NCBI GenBank assembly: GCA_026708285.1
Contig: JAPOVF010000334.1
Location: forward strand, 1 to 36,407
Direction of reading: 5' to 3'
Source: Acidobacteriota bacterium
GTDB lineage: Bacteria > Acidobacteriota > Thermoanaerobaculia > Multivoradales > Multivoraceae
Length of the DNA: 36,407 nucleotides
In this document: positions 15,620 through 22,808 of the stretch, piece after piece
How positions within the stretch are numbered: the first letter of the stretch is position 1
Layout of the letters: the number at the start of each line of letters is the position of its first letter
Made by a program: the position numbers and the translations under genes
Notes under the pieces: generated by a model
Told to the model about the DNA's origin: nothing
Seen by the model: the letters and a program-made list of their open reading frames with translations, nothing else
Database searches by the model: none

Positions 15620-16575
15620 AGGAGACGCGCGTCGAAATCGGGCTGACGCCCTGGGTGGACTACCTGGGAGATCAGGTGGGCGTGATCGCCGACCAGGCGG
15701 AGTTCGCCGACCGGCTCGGCTTCCACTCGCTCTTCCTGCCGGAAAGCCACTTCACCGGCGCCGCCGCCTGCCCATCGCCCATCGTCGTTCTTGCCGCAGC
15801 CGCCGCGAGAACGACGCACCTGCGGTTGGGGACGACGTCCTATCTGCTCCCGGTCCGCAACCCGTTCCAGGCCGCCGAAGAGGTCGCCGTTCTCGACCGC
15901 CTCTCGAACGGCCGGGTCATCCTCGGCCTCGGCCGCGGTTTCCGACCGGCCCTCTTCGCCGCCTTCGGCGTCGATCCACGCACCAAGCGCCAGCAGTTCG
16001 CCCGGTCCCTCGACCTGATGCTGCGGGCCTGGGCGGGCGAGGCGATCGAGGTCGGCGAGGGAGAGGCACGCCGTCCGATCCGGCTGGCCCCTCTACCGGT
16101 TCAGAAGCCGCACCCGGAACTCTGGGTCGCGGCCTTCGGTCCACTGGCACTCAAGCAGGCCGGCGAGCTGGGCCTGCCGTACCTGTCGTCGCCGCTCGAG
16201 ACGATCGACCGTCTCGTCCGGAACCACGAGCTCCACCGCGCCGCGTTGCCCGAAGGCGTTCCCCGGCCCATTGTGCCGGTCATGCGCACCGTGTTCATCT
16301 CGGACGACCGCCGGACATGCGAGCGCGTCAGCGCCGGCCTCGTCGCCCAGGCGGTTCGCATGGCACGCGCAGGCAGCCGCCTGGTGCCGGAACAGGAACT
16401 GGCCGAGATCGACAACTGGGCCATCGTCGGCAACCAGGACGAAGTCCGCGCCGACCTCGAGCGCTACCGGGAGCAGATCGGAATGACCCATGTCATCGCC
16501 CGCTGCGGAGTCCCCGAAGCGGCACTGGGGGAGGTCGAAGACTCAATCCGGCTGTTGGCGCAGCTCTATGGGTGA
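15616..16575 (+). CDS. Luciferase-like (LLM class) flavin-dependent oxidoreductase
   Basis: A TIM-barrel oxidoreductase of the bacterial luciferase family that uses FMN or F420. It shows EFADRLGFHSLFLPESHFTG, LRLGTTSYLLPVRNPFQAAEEVAVLDRLSNGRVILGLGRGF and LMLRAWAG, as in this family; the substrate is unknown. The start is a problem. The first conventional codon is GTG 15655, but the in-frame codons just before it read VEIGLTPW, which looks like barrel strand 1. The next candidates upstream are CTG codons, best CTG 15616, which overlaps the TGA stop of the FadB-like gene (CTGA). I give that longer form with low confidence in the exact start. Either way it is co-transcribed with, and translationally linked to, the beta-oxidation gene. 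It converges with the small secreted-protein gene at 16588. Confidence 0.85.
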   Translation: MKETRVEIGLTPWVDYLGDQVGVIADQAEFADRLGFHSLFLPESHFTGAAACPSPIVVLAAAAARTTHLRLGTTSYLLPVRNPFQAAEEVAVLDRLSNGRVILGLGRGFRPALFAAFGVDPRTKRQQFARSLDLMLRAWAGEAIEVGEGEARRPIRLAPLPVQKPHPELWVAAFGPLALKQAGELGLPYLSSPLETIDRLVRNHELHRAALPEGVPRPIVPVMRTVFISDDRRTCERVSAGLVAQAVRMARAGSRLVPEQELAEIDNWAIVGNQDEVRADLERYREQIGMTHVIARCGVPEAALGEVEDSIRLLAQLYG

Positions 16576-16587
16576 AGGCCGCTGGTG

Positions 16588-17136
16588 CTACGACTCGCAG
16601 GCATCGGGAAACGCGGAGGAGTCCGTGAGTGCCGGGTGCCCCTTTGCGAGAACATTCGCCTGATAGTCCTCATCCGACTCTCCGGGCATCTGAGCCCGCC
16701 TGCTATGCGGCGCGAAGGTGTAGGTCTTCGCGTTGACCTGCGTGTCCGGCAGGGTCGTATCCCGAACGACCAGTTCCATGCCGAGGTCGCTGGCCGAGGC
16801 CGCGTAGACCCAGTGATGACCGTTGAAGGTGCAGCCGTCCAGTACCTTCAGCAGCACCTCCCAATTGTTGTAGCTGAAGAAGTAGAACAGGCCGGAATCG
16901 CTGGTCCGGGGTCTCGCAACCTTGGCCTCGCCTGCCCTGCCATCGGGCGTCATCCACTCCAGCGTCGCTTCGTACCGCCCATCCTGCAGACACATCACCG
17001 TGTCGCTTTCGACACAACCGCCGCTCTGCGAACTGCTCGAGGCCTCGAGATCCGACGCCGGCACGTTCGCCTCGCCCGCCAGCACCGGACCCGCCAGCAA
17101 CAGGAACGAGATGATCGGAACCGTCACACCCAACAT
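16588..17136 (-). CDS. Small secreted protein of an unnamed family (DSGLFYFF type)
   Basis: A 182-residue exported protein with signal peptide MLGVTVPIISFLLLAGPVLAG. The mature part carries a compact domain: GGCVESDTVMCLQDGRYEATLEWMT, then TSDSGLFYFFSYNNWEVLLKVLDGCTFNGHHWVYAASASDLGMELVVRDT and a C-terminal HPALTDSSAFPDACES. Four cysteines in the mature domain (two close together near the N-terminus, one central, one near the end) suggest two disulfides. I recognise the pattern as a repeated extracellular beta-sandwich-like module of environmental bacteria but know no function. ATG 17136 is preferred because the signal peptide follows it directly; TTG 17163 lies in frame upstream. It is divergent from the carboxylesterase and convergent with the luciferase-like gene. 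Confidence 0.8.
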   Translation of the reverse strand: MLGVTVPIISFLLLAGPVLAGEANVPASDLEASSSSQSGGCVESDTVMCLQDGRYEATLEWMTPDGRAGEAKVARPRTSDSGLFYFFSYNNWEVLLKVLDGCTFNGHHWVYAASASDLGMELVVRDTTLPDTQVNAKTYTFAPHSRRAQMPGESDEDYQANVLAKGHPALTDSSAFPDACES

Positions 17137-17169
17137 CCTAGTGGCTGTCCGTTCCCGTGACAATTCGCC

Positions 17170-17188
17170 CTCATAGCTCCGCTAGGAT
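17170..17188. promoter_or_regulatory. Candidate divergent -10 pair, secreted protein and carboxylesterase
   Basis: Plus-strand TAGGAT (17183-17188, preceded by GC) would give a leader of about 75 bases to the carboxylesterase. Minus-strand TATGAG (17175 to 17170) would serve the small secreted-protein gene. They stand back to back with seven bases between, but the minus hexamer lacks the final T, so this is weaker than the pairs at 10120 and 12682. Confidence 0.3.
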
Positions 17189-17271
17189 GCCGTCTTCGTC
17201 ACCAAGCTGGCCGCGATCGCACATCGCGCCTTAGACCACGGCCCGCGTTCGGGCATCGCAAGGGAGAGATC

Positions 17272-18873
17272 ATGACCACTCACCGCTTCCGGGACGCCGC
17301 CTCCCTACTCGCCGCCACGAGCGTCCTCGCCGTCGGCTTCCTCATCGCTTCGAGTGCGAACGCCGCTGGCGGCTCTGCCGTCGTCGACATCGACACCGGT
17401 TCGCTCCGGGGCGAGGTCCTCGATGCGGCAAGCGGTTTGACCGTCTACCGCGGCATTCCGTTCGCGGCGCCCCCTGTCGGGGACCAGCGCTGGAAGGCGC
17501 CCCAGCCGGTGACGAAGTGGAGCGACGTCCGCGGCGCGACGGAGTTCGGATCGATCTGCCCGCAAAGCCCGGTTCTGGCCATGATGACCGGCGAGTCCCT
17601 GCCGGAGAGTTCCGAGGATTGCCTGTTCCTGAACGTCTGGACGGCGGCTGGGGAAGGCGACGATCCGCGGCCGGTGATGGTCTGGATCCACGGGGGAGGC
17701 CTGAGTCTCGGCTGGAGCAACCAGGTCGGCTATGACGGCTCCGCCTTCGCCAGGAAGGGCGTGGTCCTCGTATCGATCAACTACCGGCTCGGCCCGCTCG
17801 GCTACCTCGCGCACCCCGCGCTGTCCAGGGAGGCCGGCGGTGAATCCGGCAACTACGGCTTCCTCGATCAGATCGCGGCGCTCCAGTGGGTCGAGCGGAA
17901 CATCGCCAGCTTCGGCGGCGATCCGGACAACGTGACGATCTTCGGCGAGTCCGCCGGCGGCACCAGCGTTCACGCGCTGATGGCGAGCCCGTTGGCAGCC
18001 GGCCTGATCCACCGGGCGATCGCTGAGAGCCCCTGGGTGACGGACACGAACATCCGCCCGCTCAGGGGAGAAAACGGACTGCACGGTAGCGCCGAGGATG
18101 TCGGCGTCGCCTGGGCGGCGGCAATGCTCGGCGACGGCGCCAAGCAGACGGCCGAGGCGCTGCGCGCCCTGGACGCCGGCACGATCATCACCAGGACCGC
18201 CCAGGGCGGCGCGCTCGGCGGCTACGAACCGCACGTCACCTTCGGCACCGACTTCATGCCGCAGTCGAGCGAAGACCGGTACACGGCAGGGAAGCAGAAC
18301 GACATCCCCCTGATCGCAGGCACGAACCGCAACGAGGGAACGATGTTCATGGCCTTCCAGCCGCTCACCGAGCGGGCGGACTTCCTCGAGATGCTGAAGG
18401 GCGTCTACGGCGACCAGGCCGAGGAAGTGGCGAAGCTCTACCCCTCGAAGAGCGCCGAGGAACTCAAGGTGCAGCAGGACCGCTTCCTGACCGACACCTG
18501 GTTCCTCCGCGGCACGCGCCGGATGCTCCTCGGGATGGACGAGGTCTCCTCCCCCGCGTTCCAGTACTTCTTCACCCGCGTGAATCCCGAGAACCCTGCC
18601 TGGGGCGCCCACCACGCGGCCGAACTCGGCTACGTGTTCAACACGCTCCAGGGCGAGAGCTACAACGAGACGGACGACCGGTTGGCGGCGCTGATGATCG
18701 ACTACTGGGTCCAGTTCGCCCGCACCGGCGACCCGAACGGCAGCGGCCGGCCGGCCTGGCCGGAGTTCGATGGCGACAGGCAGGCGTATCTCGAACTCGG
18801 TGACGAAGTGAAGACCGGGACCGGGCTGGAACGGGAGATCAACGACCGACTCGAAGCGATCCGCGGACAGTAG
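17272..18873 (+). CDS. Type-B carboxylesterase, exported
   Basis: A 533-residue alpha/beta-hydrolase of the carboxylesterase/para-nitrobenzyl esterase family, hydrolysing carboxylic esters. An N-terminal signal peptide ending SSANAA indicates a periplasmic or secreted enzyme. It has the family opening VYRGIPFAAPPVGDQRWKAP, the SEDCLFLNVW signature (114-123), the oxyanion HGGG (140-143), the nucleophile Ser227 in FGESAGG, the acid Glu355 in GTNRNEGTMF and the base His448 in AHHAAELGYVF. The triad is therefore complete. ATG 17272 follows AGGGAGAG. It is followed at 41 bases by the MFS transporter and then the cupin, so the three may form one operon: extracytoplasmic ester cleavage, uptake of the product and a small cupin enzyme. 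The ester is not known. Confidence 0.94.
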   Translation: MTTHRFRDAASLLAATSVLAVGFLIASSANAAGGSAVVDIDTGSLRGEVLDAASGLTVYRGIPFAAPPVGDQRWKAPQPVTKWSDVRGATEFGSICPQSPVLAMMTGESLPESSEDCLFLNVWTAAGEGDDPRPVMVWIHGGGLSLGWSNQVGYDGSAFARKGVVLVSINYRLGPLGYLAHPALSREAGGESGNYGFLDQIAALQWVERNIASFGGDPDNVTIFGESAGGTSVHALMASPLAAGLIHRAIAESPWVTDTNIRPLRGENGLHGSAEDVGVAWAAAMLGDGAKQTAEALRALDAGTIITRTAQGGALGGYEPHVTFGTDFMPQSSEDRYTAGKQNDIPLIAGTNRNEGTMFMAFQPLTERADFLEMLKGVYGDQAEEVAKLYPSKSAEELKVQQDRFLTDTWFLRGTRRMLLGMDEVSSPAFQYFFTRVNPENPAWGAHHAAELGYVFNTLQGESYNETDDRLAALMIDYWVQFARTGDPNGSGRPAWPEFDGDRQAYLELGDEVKTGTGLEREINDRLEAIRGQ

Positions 18874-18914
18874 GCGACAAAGCGGACCAACCAGGCGAAG
18901 CGGTAGGAGCGGGA

Positions 18915-20189
18915 ATGACGAGCAACCCGCATCGCCCCTTCCTCGGTTGGAAGATGATCGGTCTCGGCTCGGTCTGCTACGGCCTCGCCATCTCGCCGAT
19001 GTACTACTGCTGGGGCTTCTTCCTGCCCGAGATGCAGGAAGACCTCGGCATGAACGACACCCAGGGCGGCCTGATCTTCAGCGCCTTCAGTTGGATCTAC
19101 CACGGGCTCGGGCCGGTGGCCGGCTACGCCATCGGACGCTGGGGCATCCGGTCCATGATGAGCCTCGGCGCCGTGGTCGCAGTCGTCGCTTTCTGGCTCA
19201 TGAGCCGGGTTGAGTCGTTCGCCGACGCCATGTTCGCGTACGCCGTGCTGGGCGGGATCGCGGTCGGCTTCGGCACGATCCTCGCGGCCCAGGCGCTGGC
19301 CTCGAACTGGTTCATCCGCTATCGCTCGCGGGCGATGGCCCTGATTCTCGCCGGCGGGGCGGTCGTCGGTTACTTCACGCTCAGGTACTTTGCTCCGGCA
19401 ATCCTCGAGTTCGCCGACTGGCGCACGGGCTGGCTGATCATCGCCTGCATCTCCGCCCTCGTAGCCGTCCTGGCCGCCGTGTTCATGCGCGGCGAGCCTG
19501 AGCGAATCGGGCAAGAACCGGATGGCGGCGTCAAGACCAATGAACCCGAGAGCGACGCTCCATCCGGCCCAACCGGCCACGGCGAATGGACCGCACCGCT
19601 CGCCCTGCGCACGTCCCAGTTCTACGTTCTGATCGGCCTGTCGATCGCCTACGGCGTGCCCTGGGGCATCATCGCCGTCTTCGGCCGCCACCATCTCGCT
19701 GCTCTCGGCTTCACCACCGCGATGGCGGGTTCGATCCTGGGCGCCCGGGTGCTGGTCAGCCTGTTCGGCCGTCTCAGCGCCTTCGCGGGCGACTTCATGA
19801 CGCCGCAGCGGCTGCTTGGCCTCGTCCTGATTCTGGAGGGTGTCGGCTGCGCGCTGTTCATCGTCGCGAACACCGAGCTGATCGCTTACCTGTCCATGGT
19901 CCTGATCGGGCTCGGCTTCGGCGCGGCCTACGTCTGTATCCCGGTCGTCTACTCGGCCTTCTACGGCCGCCGCGCGTTCGCCACGACGGTCGGCACCCGC
20001 TTTGCGATCACCGGTCTGATCTCCCCGGCGGCTCCGACCCTGGCCGGAATGCTCTCGGACTGGTCGGACTCCCACGTCCTGACCCTGTCGATCCTGTCCG
20101 GGCTCTGCTTCGTCGGATCCCTGGTCGCGTTCGGCCTGCGCGCGCCGGTCCTGGGAGCCAGGCCGATCACGCCGCCGGCCACAGGCTAG
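18915..20189 (+). CDS. MFS transporter (oxalate/formate antiporter-like)
   Basis: A 424-residue inner-membrane carrier with twelve predicted helices in two halves separated by a charged cytoplasmic loop (about residues 195-228, RGEPERIGQEPDGG onward). Family features include YGLAISPMYYCWGFFLPEMQEDLGMNDTQGGLIFSAFSW in helix 1-2, RWGIRSMMSLGAVVAVVAFWLMSR after helix 2, and NWFIRYRSRAMALILAGGAVVGY around helices 4-5. It most resembles the monocarboxylate/oxalate-formate branch, so an organic acid substrate is plausible but not shown. ATG 18915 has GGAGCGGG just upstream. It sits between the exported esterase and a cupin whose start lies two bases after its stop. Confidence 0.9.
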   Translation: MTSNPHRPFLGWKMIGLGSVCYGLAISPMYYCWGFFLPEMQEDLGMNDTQGGLIFSAFSWIYHGLGPVAGYAIGRWGIRSMMSLGAVVAVVAFWLMSRVESFADAMFAYAVLGGIAVGFGTILAAQALASNWFIRYRSRAMALILAGGAVVGYFTLRYFAPAILEFADWRTGWLIIACISALVAVLAAVFMRGEPERIGQEPDGGVKTNEPESDAPSGPTGHGEWTAPLALRTSQFYVLIGLSIAYGVPWGIIAVFGRHHLAALGFTTAMAGSILGARVLVSLFGRLSAFAGDFMTPQRLLGLVLILEGVGCALFIVANTELIAYLSMVLIGLGFGAAYVCIPVVYSAFYGRRAFATTVGTRFAITGLISPAAPTLAGMLSDWSDSHVLTLSILSGLCFVGSLVAFGLRAPVLGARPITPPATG

Positions 20190-20191
20190 GA

Positions 20192-20590
20192 ATGCGCAAA
20201 CGGGAGCCCGTCATCACCGACCAGGCGGACGTCGACTGGGAGGATTGGGCCGATCCGGCCAATAGCTCCGCGAGCGCCATTCGCTGGAAGCTCCTGATCA
20301 GCCGCGAGCGCAGTCCGAGCGGAGGGCTCGTCACCGGCGTGGCGAAGATCGAGCCGGGTGCCGCGCTTTCGCGACACCACCACGAGCCGGAGGAGACGTA
20401 CTACGTGCTCAGCGGCCGCGGTCGCATCGAGATCGAGAACACGCGACAGGAGATTGGCCCGGGAACGGCCATCTACATTCCGCCCAACGCCAGGCACGCC
20501 CTTCGCTGCACCGGCGCCGAACCGCTGGTCTTCATCTTCACGTTCCCGCGCGACCGATTCGAGGACATCGTCTACCACCTGGACGGGTAG
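20192..20590 (+). CDS. Single-domain cupin
   Basis: A 132-residue cupin-2 protein. Motif 1 reads SRHHHEPEETYYVLSGRGRIEI, with the His-x-His, Glu and later-His pattern for one metal; motif 2 reads IPPNARHALRCTG with its His. The length leaves room for one barrel only. Such proteins may be metal-dependent isomerases, lyases, dioxygenases or sugar-binding proteins, and no specific activity can be assigned. ATG 20192 lies two bases after the MFS stop, with GGCTAGGA spanning the junction, so translation is coupled. This makes it likely that the cupin acts on, or senses, what the transporter carries. Confidence 0.88.
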   Translation: MRKREPVITDQADVDWEDWADPANSSASAIRWKLLISRERSPSGGLVTGVAKIEPGAALSRHHHEPEETYYVLSGRGRIEIENTRQEIGPGTAIYIPPNARHALRCTGAEPLVFIFTFPRDRFEDIVYHLDG

Positions 20591-20600
20591 CCGCTACCGT

Positions 20601-20616
20601 CCGCAGTGTTCTGCGG
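20601..20616. terminator. Stem-loop between convergent genes (candidate bidirectional terminator)
   Basis: CCGCAG, loop TGTT, CTGCGG: a perfect 6-bp stem in the 35-base gap between the cupin stop (20590) and the DUF2911 stop (20626). No T-tract on either side. Confidence 0.45.
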
Positions 20617-20625
20617 CGCAGCCTC

Positions 20626-21297
20626 CTAGCCGGTGGCGGCGACCGTCGTCTGCCAGAGGTGTTCGCCCCAGGACAGCTTGAGCGTTCCGGGAGTGTCGCC
20701 TTCGGGCGGCTCGATCTCGATCGTCAGGCGCGGCTTCCCGCCCTCGACGATCGAGTGCTCAAGCCGGATCTCGCCCAGGTCCTTCGCCGGATCGTGCATC
20801 GTGCCCCAGACGTCGGGCTCGTGGTTCACGATCAGCGTCCACTGGCCGTCGTCGTCCAGGCGAAGCCACAGGCTGTACAGTCCCGCGAAGCCGGGTGAGA
20901 CGTTGCCCGCCGGCACCTCGAGGTCGCCGACCACGATGTCAGCCTCCGTGCGCAGCTTGATCGCGGCCGCGGTCTGAAACTCGAACAGACCCTGTTCGTG
21001 TTCCTGCAACGCCTCCCAGTCCACGCCGAGGAGCGGCAGCCTGCCGGCGTTCACCTCGACCATGCCGCCGCCGACCTCGGCCCTGTCGATTGAACGCGTC
21101 GCGTTGACCAGCAGCGCGAAAGCGTTGGTCAGGCCCGAGGCGTCGAGCTTGCGACCCTCTCCCTCCTTCGAGGGTTTCTCGATGACTTTCTCGGTCTCGG
21201 CGAACTGACCCGCCGCAGGCGCCCCAAACGCCGCTGCCGAGAGCAGCAGGACGGCGGCGACCGAAGGCAGCCGCCACCACCCGCGCAAACCGGTCAT
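20626..21297 (-). CDS. DUF2911-like secreted protein
   Basis: A 223-residue exported protein (hydrophobic segment VAAVLLLSAAAFGAPAAGQ). The C-terminal half carries the DUF2911 pattern: EADIVVGDLEVPAGNVSPGFAGLYSLWLRLDDDGQWTLIVNHEPDVWGTMHDPAKDLGEIRLEHSI, then IEIEPPEGDTPGTLKLSWGEHLWQTTV. DUF2911 has no established biochemical role. The N-terminal half (GLTNAFALLVNATRSIDRAEVGGGMVEVNAGRLPLLGVDWEAL) is unlike the rest and may be a separate region. ATG 21297 lies ten bases after the stop of the cytochrome c/PHM-like gene, so the two are one operon and probably act in the same extracytoplasmic compartment. Confidence 0.78.
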   Translation of the reverse strand: MTGLRGWWRLPSVAAVLLLSAAAFGAPAAGQFAETEKVIEKPSKEGEGRKLDASGLTNAFALLVNATRSIDRAEVGGGMVEVNAGRLPLLGVDWEALQEHEQGLFEFQTAAAIKLRTEADIVVGDLEVPAGNVSPGFAGLYSLWLRLDDDGQWTLIVNHEPDVWGTMHDPAKDLGEIRLEHSIVEGGKPRLTIEIEPPEGDTPGTLKLSWGEHLWQTTVAATG

Positions 21298-21307
21298 TCC
21301 CGCCTGC

Positions 21308-22639
21308 CTACTCCCCGCCGCCGGTGCTCTGAATCGAGGCGACTCCGAGCCGCAGCGCGATCGGATCGACCGGCTCGACGGGCGCCCAGGCGACGAAGCC
21401 GAGCATCATCTCGTCGGTGGTGGCCGTACCGTTCACCACGTTATCCGCCGGGTCGAAGCCGCGCTCCTCGCCGCGCTCGGGCGTGTTCTCAAACCACATC
21501 GAGACCTCGACCCGGGTGCCGGCAGGGATCGTCTTCGGCTTCTTGTACTGGTACGTCGTCTGCCATTCCTGGTCGTAGTTCGGCACGTCGAGAAGAACCT
21601 CGGTCGTGCCGTCGGGGTAGAAGGCGTCGTAGCGCACCGCGACCGACCGCAGGTGGGCGTGCGGCCACAGAGCCAGGATGTCCGTCTCGACCGGGAAGAC
21701 GCGCGCCGCACCGACCTTCCAGCGCTCGTGGCCGGGCGGAATCTCGAAGGTCAGATTGCCGATCGAATCGAACTTGACCTCGCGCAGCTCGCTCTCCGGA
21801 GCGTCGGCGAACACGAAGCCGATCTCGGACCGGTCATGGAAGCCGCTGCCCTCGCCGGCCTCCTTGTTGTAGTGCATCGAGAACTCGATCGTCGAACCCG
21901 GCTCGAGCTTCATCGCGTAGCCGGGTTCCATCAGGTGGCTCTCGGCGCCGAGCGCGATGCAGCCAATCGAGCTGTCGCTGAACTTGCCGAGCGCGGTGGC
22001 GCCGCCGGGCGGCCGAACGCTCGCGCACATGTGGTGAACGTCGCTGCCGCCGACCTTGAACTCGACGCCGCGCACCCAGACCGTCTCCGGCAGCATCTCT
22101 TCGGTGAGCTCGGTCTCGAAGTTGATGTTGATGTCGGCGATGTCGTCGGCCACCCAATAGTCCTCCGGCATCTGAACGACGAGGTCGGGACGCCCGAGCG
22201 ACCAGCCGCCGGAGCCCTCCTCGACGAACTTCTTCGGCGCCGGCGCCTCGGCCGCGTCGCCGGCGGGCGCGCCGCCGCGGACCCAGCCCAGAACCGTCTC
22301 GATCTCGTCGTCCGACATGACCCGCTCATGGTGGAACTGCCCGCGGGTCGCCTCGGTCGCGAACCAGGGCGGCATCGAGCGGTTCTCGACCGCCCGCGCG
22401 ATGGACCGCGCCCAGGGACGCGTCTGCTGGTACGTCATCAGCGGCATGGGCGCGATCATGCCGCCGATGTTCTCGCCCTCGCCGTCGGGCCGGTGACAGG
22501 TCTGGCAGTTTTCCTGCAGCACCGGAAGAACGTCGCCGTAGAAGGTGGGCGTGTCCGCGTCGGCCGCCAGACCAAGGCCGGGAACGGCAACGGCAGCGAC
22601 GAGCATGAGCAGGATGGGGCGAGAGGTCTGGGTCTTCAT
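21308..22639 (-). CDS. Cytochrome c domain fused to a PHM-like type II copper monooxygenase fold
   Basis: A 443-residue exported protein with signal peptide ending near LGLAAD. A short cytochrome c-like domain (about 30-125) has Cys45-x-x-Cys48-His49 and RSMPPW with a possible axial Met89. The remainder resembles the two-domain copper type II, ascorbate-dependent monooxygenase (peptidylglycine hydroxylase) fold. Possible CuH ligands are His202-His203 (SDVHHM) and His256 (SMHYN). Possible CuM ligands are His327 and His329 (LWPHAHLRS) and Met411 or Met412 (TTDEMMLGF). The spacings are close to those of mammalian PHM, so the copper sites look intact. The fused cytochrome could deliver electrons in place of ascorbate, which is inference. 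ATG 22639 follows GGGAG by about ten bases. The DUF2911 gene is downstream in the same operon. Confidence 0.82.
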   Translation of the reverse strand: MKTQTSRPILLMLVAAVAVPGLGLAADADTPTFYGDVLPVLQENCQTCHRPDGEGENIGGMIAPMPLMTYQQTRPWARSIARAVENRSMPPWFATEATRGQFHHERVMSDDEIETVLGWVRGGAPAGDAAEAPAPKKFVEEGSGGWSLGRPDLVVQMPEDYWVADDIADININFETELTEEMLPETVWVRGVEFKVGGSDVHHMCASVRPPGGATALGKFSDSSIGCIALGAESHLMEPGYAMKLEPGSTIEFSMHYNKEAGEGSGFHDRSEIGFVFADAPESELREVKFDSIGNLTFEIPPGHERWKVGAARVFPVETDILALWPHAHLRSVAVRYDAFYPDGTTEVLLDVPNYDQEWQTTYQYKKPKTIPAGTRVEVSMWFENTPERGEERGFDPADNVVNGTATTDEMMLGFVAWAPVEPVDPIALRLGVASIQSTGGGE

Positions 22640-22808
22640 CTTCGTGTGCTCCCGGTATCGCGGACCGCTACGTCCACCGTCGACGACCAGGGAACGCTTG
22701 CCGGCTCGGATCCTTGGTCGGTGCTCAGTAAGTGTACCCGAACGGGAGTGGCGTATGGTGGGTCACCGCACATCCATCGACGAGGTCAAGCGAACGGAGG
22801 CCACCAAC

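Noticed and set aside
16583-16591. TGCTACGAC resembling the extended -10 elements.
   Set aside because: It lies across the end of the small secreted-protein gene between convergent genes, lacks the final T and faces no start codon.
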